Below, piece after piece: positions 60,718-64,000 of a stretch of 64,000 bases of DNA. The DNA is taken from positions 20,140 to 84,139 of the forward strand of contig CAJFQQ010000005.1 of NCBI GenBank assembly GCA_904419145.1. Direction: 5' to 3'. How positions within the stretch are numbered: position 1 is the first letter of the stretch; every line of letters begins with the position of its first letter. Under the pieces are notes generated by a model that worked only from the letters and a program-made list of their open reading frames with translations, was not told the DNA's origin and did no database searches. The DNA is from an uncultured Oscillospiraceae bacterium. Lineage in GTDB: Bacteria > Bacillota > Clostridia > Oscillospirales > Oscillospiraceae. The position numbers were made by a program, and so were the translations under genes.

Positions 60718-61728
60718 CTACAGCCGGACACGGGGATCAAGCGCGATAATCAGATCAGCCAACAGATTCAGCAGGATGTAGCAGCATGCGCCGAAAATCG
60801 TAACGCCCATAATCGCCGGAAAATTCAAAGTAGTCACGGCAGTGGAGATGTAGCTGCCAATGCCGGGCCAGGAGAAAATAGACTCCACCAGGAATGTATT
60901 GGTCAAAGTATACCCCATAGATAGGGCTACATCTGTAGCAGTTGCGCCAAGGCTGTTTTTCAGCGCGTACTTCCAAAGCATTTTGAACTCTGTCAGCCCA
61001 TAGCTGCGCCCGGCCGTAATGTAGTCCTCCCCTAAGATCTCCAACAGCGCACTGCGCGTCATGCGGGCTACCAGGCCGATTGGATAGAGAGAAACCGTGA
61101 TACAGGGCAGGATAATGTGCTGCAGCGCATCCAAAAAGAGAGAGAACTCGCCTGTGAGCAGACAATCCAGCAGCAGGAGGCCGGTGACGTGTGGCTTCTC
61201 ATTGAAAATTGTTGCCATGGCACTCAGCTGCCCGCCAATCGGCAGGAGATTCAATGCCTTATAAAACACCAGCTGCAGGAACAATGCAACCCAGAAGGAG
61301 GGCAGGGAAACTGCGCCAATCGAAAAAAACCGCACACTGTGATCCAAAAGACGGTTTTTCTTTTTGGCTGAGTAGATCCCCAGCGGAATACCGATGATAA
61401 TGGCCAGCACAAACGCCAGCAGCACCAATTCAACTGTTGCCGGGACATAAGTGGCCAGCTCCAAGGAAACGGGTTGCCGAGTGGAATAATTGATTCCCAA
61501 ATCTCCATGGAGCAAATCCTTCAGATAATTGATATATTGGACGGGAAGCGGGTCGTCCAAACCCAATTCCTCGCGGGCAGCCGCCAATTGCTCCTCGGTT
61601 GCCCGGGTACCGGCCCACTTTGTTGCCGGGTTGGATGGAATGACACGGGAAATAAAAAACGTTATGGTAACAACGCCTAATAACACCAATAGGCTGCTCA
61701 AAAGGCGCTTGAAAATATATTTTTTCAT
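60718..61728 (-). CDS. Dipeptide-type ABC transporter permease (DppB-like)
   Basis: 336 residues from ATG 61728 (AGAGAGGGA six bases upstream). Six TM helices; N-terminal YIFKRLLSSLLVLLGVVTITFFI and the EAA loop (TAGRSYGLTEFKMLWKYALKN) are those of DppB/OppB. It forms the translocation channel with the DppC-like subunit. Confidence 0.92.
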   Translation of the reverse strand: MKKYIFKRLLSSLLVLLGVVTITFFISRVIPSNPATKWAGTRATEEQLAAAREELGLDDPLPVQYINYLKDLLHGDLGINYSTRQPVSLELATYVPATVELVLLAFVLAIIIGIPLGIYSAKKKNRLLDHSVRFFSIGAVSLPSFWVALFLQLVFYKALNLLPIGGQLSAMATIFNEKPHVTGLLLLDCLLTGEFSLFLDALQHIILPCITVSLYPIGLVARMTRSALLEILGEDYITAGRSYGLTEFKMLWKYALKNSLGATATDVALSMGYTLTNTFLVESIFSWPGIGSYISTAVTTLNFPAIMGVTIFGACCYILLNLLADLIIALDPRVRL

Positions 61729-61795
61729 CAGCATTCCCTCTCTGGAGGTAATTTGGACTACGGAAGATATGTATTTTATGTTCCTGGTGAAAGCG

Positions 61796-61830
61796 ACAAA
61801 AGCAGTGCCTGCAGAAGGCACCGCCTTTGT
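61796..61830 (-). terminator. Attenuator between substrate-binding protein and permease genes
   Basis: A 14-bp stem with two G-U pairs (61796-61809 and 61817-61830), about 10 bases after the stop of the binding-protein gene. Partial termination here would give excess binding protein, the usual stoichiometry. Confidence 0.6.
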
Positions 61831-61840
61831 CTTTGCTGCG

Positions 61841-63442
61841 TCAGCCGTTCTTTCTAACGTTATAGTAGGACACTACCGTAGAATAGGCCGGATTTTCATA
61901 CACCCCGGTGATACTGTTATTCACCACATAAGTATGGGTATCATCAAAAATGTTGATCATATAAGCTTCATCAATCAAGATCTGCTGGGCTTCAATATAA
62001 AGGCGTTCCGCTTCAGCGCGGTTGGTGGATACATTGAGTCCGGCATCTTCAATCAGCTGATCCAATTCAGGACTATCAATATAGGCTAGATTGAAGGTAA
62101 CGCTGTCCTCGCTGTGAACCAGGGAATCGAACCAACTAGAGGGGGATGCGTAGTCGGGCCACCAGCGCATAATCAGGATATCCTGGCGGTCCTCAGGGTT
62201 GGTCGCCTGGGCCTCTGCCCACTGCGCATCCCACTCCATGGCCCGCAGCTCCAGATTGATCCCCAGATCAAGCAGGTTGGCCTGCCAGAGCTGCAGGGCA
62301 CTGGAATATTCCGGGTAGCTGCTGGAATAGGTAACGGTAAGGGTCAGCCCATCTGTGTCGACGCCGGATGCCTCAAGGTATTCCCGGGCCTTGTCCATAT
62401 CGGTGTTGTACTGGAACAGAGTGCTGTCGTGGGCCCACATCCCGCTAGGAACCAAACCGTAAGACTGCACAGCGTTTCCGGCCATCACACTGTCAATGGT
62501 TTCAGCATAGGGGAAAGAGTACTGCAGCGCTTTGCGGAAGTCTACATTGTCACAGGGGGACTTTTGGGAGTTTAGGAACACAATACAGTTATTCCATGTG
62601 TCTGCCTGATAGGTGTACAGACTCTCATTACCGGACAGCGCTTCCAAATCGGTATTGGAGAAGCTCTCAGACAGGTGTGCCTCGCCCGTCTCCAGCATTT
62701 GCCGCCGAGCACTGGATTCGCTGACTTGCTGGATCAGAACGTTTTTGTATTGGTCATCACTCCATCCGCCATAATAGGCGTCATATGCTTGGAGTACCAC
62801 GGTGTCCCCGGTAGCCTGGGTAATCCGGTAGGGGCCTGTGCCGCCATCGTTCCCGGCATTAAACCACTCCGCATCCTGCTCCTGAGAGGCAGCACTCATA
62901 ATATATGAAGCGTAACCGGCCGAGGCAATCAGATCGATGGGGGCAGGTGAGGAGCAGGTAATGACAATTTCATAATCGCCATTGGTTTCAATGCTTTCTA
63001 CAGCATCCCAGTTATAAGCCGCCCCCTGACCAAGCCCGATGGTGCGCTCAAGGGAGCCCTTTACCTCAGCGCTGGTCATAGGCGTACCGTCGTGGAAGGT
63101 GACATCTTCACGCAGCTTGAACGTCCAAACTGTGCCGTCTTCATTGCTGCTCCACTCAGTAGCCAGCATAGGATCTACTTCGCCTGTCTCGGCGTTATAG
63201 TGGGTCAGTGTTTCGTAAACATTTTGCAGGACCAGAATCCCATTGGAGTATTCAATACTGGGATCCAGGGTAGTGTAGGGGATGGAATGGAAAACGTGAT
63301 AGAGCACATCATCGGTACTGGAAGAGGTACCGCCGCTTTCGGAGTTTCCGCCGTCCGCATCCCCGGAATTGGAGGCGCAGCCGGACAACAAACCCAGCAA
63401 CATTGCAAGAGCCACTAACAATGGGAGCCATCTTTTTTTCAT
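61841..63442 (-). CDS. ABC importer substrate-binding lipoprotein, family 5
   Basis: 533 residues from ATG 63442 (AAAGGA eight bases upstream). Signal peptide with lipobox LLSGC, a Gly/Ser-rich linker, then a family-5 binding protein (LDPSIEYSNGILVLQNVYETL, TFKLREDVTFHDGTPMTSAEV). It captures peptides or similar compounds outside the cell. The C-terminus ends near YSTVVSYYNVRKNG. First gene of the operon of eight. Confidence 0.92.
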   Translation of the reverse strand: MKKRWLPLLVALAMLLGLLSGCASNSGDADGGNSESGGTSSSTDDVLYHVFHSIPYTTLDPSIEYSNGILVLQNVYETLTHYNAETGEVDPMLATEWSSNEDGTVWTFKLREDVTFHDGTPMTSAEVKGSLERTIGLGQGAAYNWDAVESIETNGDYEIVITCSSPAPIDLIASAGYASYIMSAASQEQDAEWFNAGNDGGTGPYRITQATGDTVVLQAYDAYYGGWSDDQYKNVLIQQVSESSARRQMLETGEAHLSESFSNTDLEALSGNESLYTYQADTWNNCIVFLNSQKSPCDNVDFRKALQYSFPYAETIDSVMAGNAVQSYGLVPSGMWAHDSTLFQYNTDMDKAREYLEASGVDTDGLTLTVTYSSSYPEYSSALQLWQANLLDLGINLELRAMEWDAQWAEAQATNPEDRQDILIMRWWPDYASPSSWFDSLVHSEDSVTFNLAYIDSPELDQLIEDAGLNVSTNRAEAERLYIEAQQILIDEAYMINIFDDTHTYVVNNSITGVYENPAYSTVVSYYNVRKNG

Positions 63443-63493
63443 GGTCATAATCCTTTCACTTGCCACACAACAGTGAGCTAACGTAATAAGCAA

Positions 63494-63522
63494 AATATAC
63501 AACATAATCTATAAAAATGCAA
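63494..63522 (-). promoter_or_regulatory. Promoter of the ABC-AroM-DUF917 operon
   Basis: On the minus strand TTGCAT (63517-63522), 17 bases, TATATT (63494-63499). Confidence 0.55.
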
Positions 63523-63683
63523 GCTATAATTTGCCGGCCTACGCGGTTATCTGGTGCGAGCTTGTACGACGCGGCTATGCAGCTTTTTCCCCGTTCCATG
63601 TGTGGCGGCTGGTGCTGGCGGTGCTATGAAAGCATGGGGCGGCCGAGGCGGCACGCCCCTGTCAGCCCTATGCTCGGCGCATA

Positions 63684-63712
63684 TTGTTCTGGCGGCGAAA
63701 AATCGGTATGAT
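63684..63712 (+). promoter_or_regulatory. Promoter of the Ser/Thr kinase gene
   Basis: TTGTTC (63684-63689), 17 bases, TATGAT (63707-63712). It lies 37 bases before the chosen GTG. Confidence 0.45.
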
Positions 63713-63748
63713 AAGAATAAATTGAATTTTGTACAGGGAGTGAATAGC

Positions 63749-64000
63749 GTGCAGAGCATTACCCAGAAGGGCCAAATGTGTTACAACTGTTTCCAGGAGA
63801 GGAGCAGTGCTGAAGGTCCCTGCCCCCACTGCGGGTTCGACCTGGCGGAAAATGAGAAGAAGTACCCGGTGGCCCTACGGGCCGGGACGGTTCTGAACGG
63901 CCGGTATATCGTGGGGCGGGTGCTGGGGCAGGGCGGCTTCGGCATCACCTACCTGGCCCTGGACACGCAGCTGAACGCGAAAGTGGCCATCAAGGAGTTC
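63749..64000 (+). CDS. Ser/Thr protein kinase with N-terminal zinc ribbon, 3' end outside window
   Basis: 84 codons are visible. GTG 63749 has AGGGAG eight bases upstream; another GTG at 63740 is less well placed. Residues 11-33 hold two CxxC pairs (CYNC, CPHC), a small zinc ribbon. From residue 45 the kinase domain begins: GTVLNGRYIVGRVLGQGGFGITYLA is the glycine loop, and VAIKEF holds the catalytic Lys. This is the Hanks-type kinase design common in clostridia. Confidence 0.85.
   Translation, partial: MQSITQKGQMCYNCFQERSSAEGPCPHCGFDLAENEKKYPVALRAGTVLNGRYIVGRVLGQGGFGITYLALDTQLNAKVAIKEF

Overview
The window is high-GC, Gram-positive, anaerobe-type DNA. Shine-Dalgarno sites are strong (AGGAGG), starts are often GTG or TTG, genes overlap as ATGA, and intrinsic terminators are frequent. 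The gene content points to a spore-forming anaerobic member of the Bacillota, most like the Oscillospirales or a related clostridial group: a 2-oxoacid:ferredoxin oxidoreductase with butyrate kinase and phosphate butyryltransferase, Spo0A-like DNA-binding domains, a collagen-like exosporium-type protein, ECF sigma factors with DUF4367 or DUF4179 partners, and an ACGX-repeat radical-SAM peptide system. The taxon is an inference; there is no rRNA in the window.

Bases 1-16.2 kb hold a signalling block built around cyclic di-GMP and phosphotransfer. It has a degenerate-GGDEF/EAL protein (cut by the left edge), a REC-HD-GYP phosphodiesterase, a stand-alone Hpt protein and a hybrid sensor kinase in one rightward operon. 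Facing it are a membrane GGDEF protein, a CheB-CheR-PAS fusion and a 1370-residue GGDEF/PAS/GAF/EAL protein on the minus strand. A MerR-type regulator and a second membrane GGDEF gene diverge from overlapping promoters.

Bases 16.2-18.2 kb are a gene scrapyard: a chimeric ORF that carries the C-terminal part of what looks like a UG/Abi-class reverse transcriptase, a 14-codon stub resembling the start of an iron alcohol dehydrogenase, and a LysR gene cut off after its HTH. A DUF4405-like membrane protein and a lipoprotein esterase follow.

Bases 20-36 kb are catabolic. PucR regulator, NCS1 permease, DUF917 (S-methyl-thiohydantoin desulfurase family) and a hydantoinase A-type protein form one set. 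Next comes an MFS transporter and a YheO-like regulator. An NhaC-family antiporter, aminotransferase, butyrate kinase, phosphate butyryltransferase and four-subunit 2-oxoacid:ferredoxin oxidoreductase then form what reads as a complete ATP-yielding amino-acid fermentation operon. A shared 17-bp palindrome sits in two of its promoters.

Bases 36-46 kb hold a frameshifted ECF sigma gene with two DUF4367-type surface proteins, two consecutive small proteins with Spo0A C-terminal-like domains, a copper-chaperone-like HMA protein, a SLATT-like two-TM protein, a patatin lipase and a MerR-Lon pair. Bases 46-50 kb hold a class-M-like sirtuin and an HxlR-controlled ACGX peptide, radical SAM and medium-chain oxidoreductase cluster; the 57-residue precursor gene is easy to miss. 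Bases 50.6-53.8 kb hold the collagen-like protein and a second ECF sigma/anti-sigma-like operon.

Bases 54-63.5 kb form one long minus-strand operon: a dipeptide-type ABC importer with a fused double ATPase, an AroM-family protein, two more DUF917 proteins and a nitroreductase. The window ends inside a zinc-ribbon Ser/Thr protein kinase gene.
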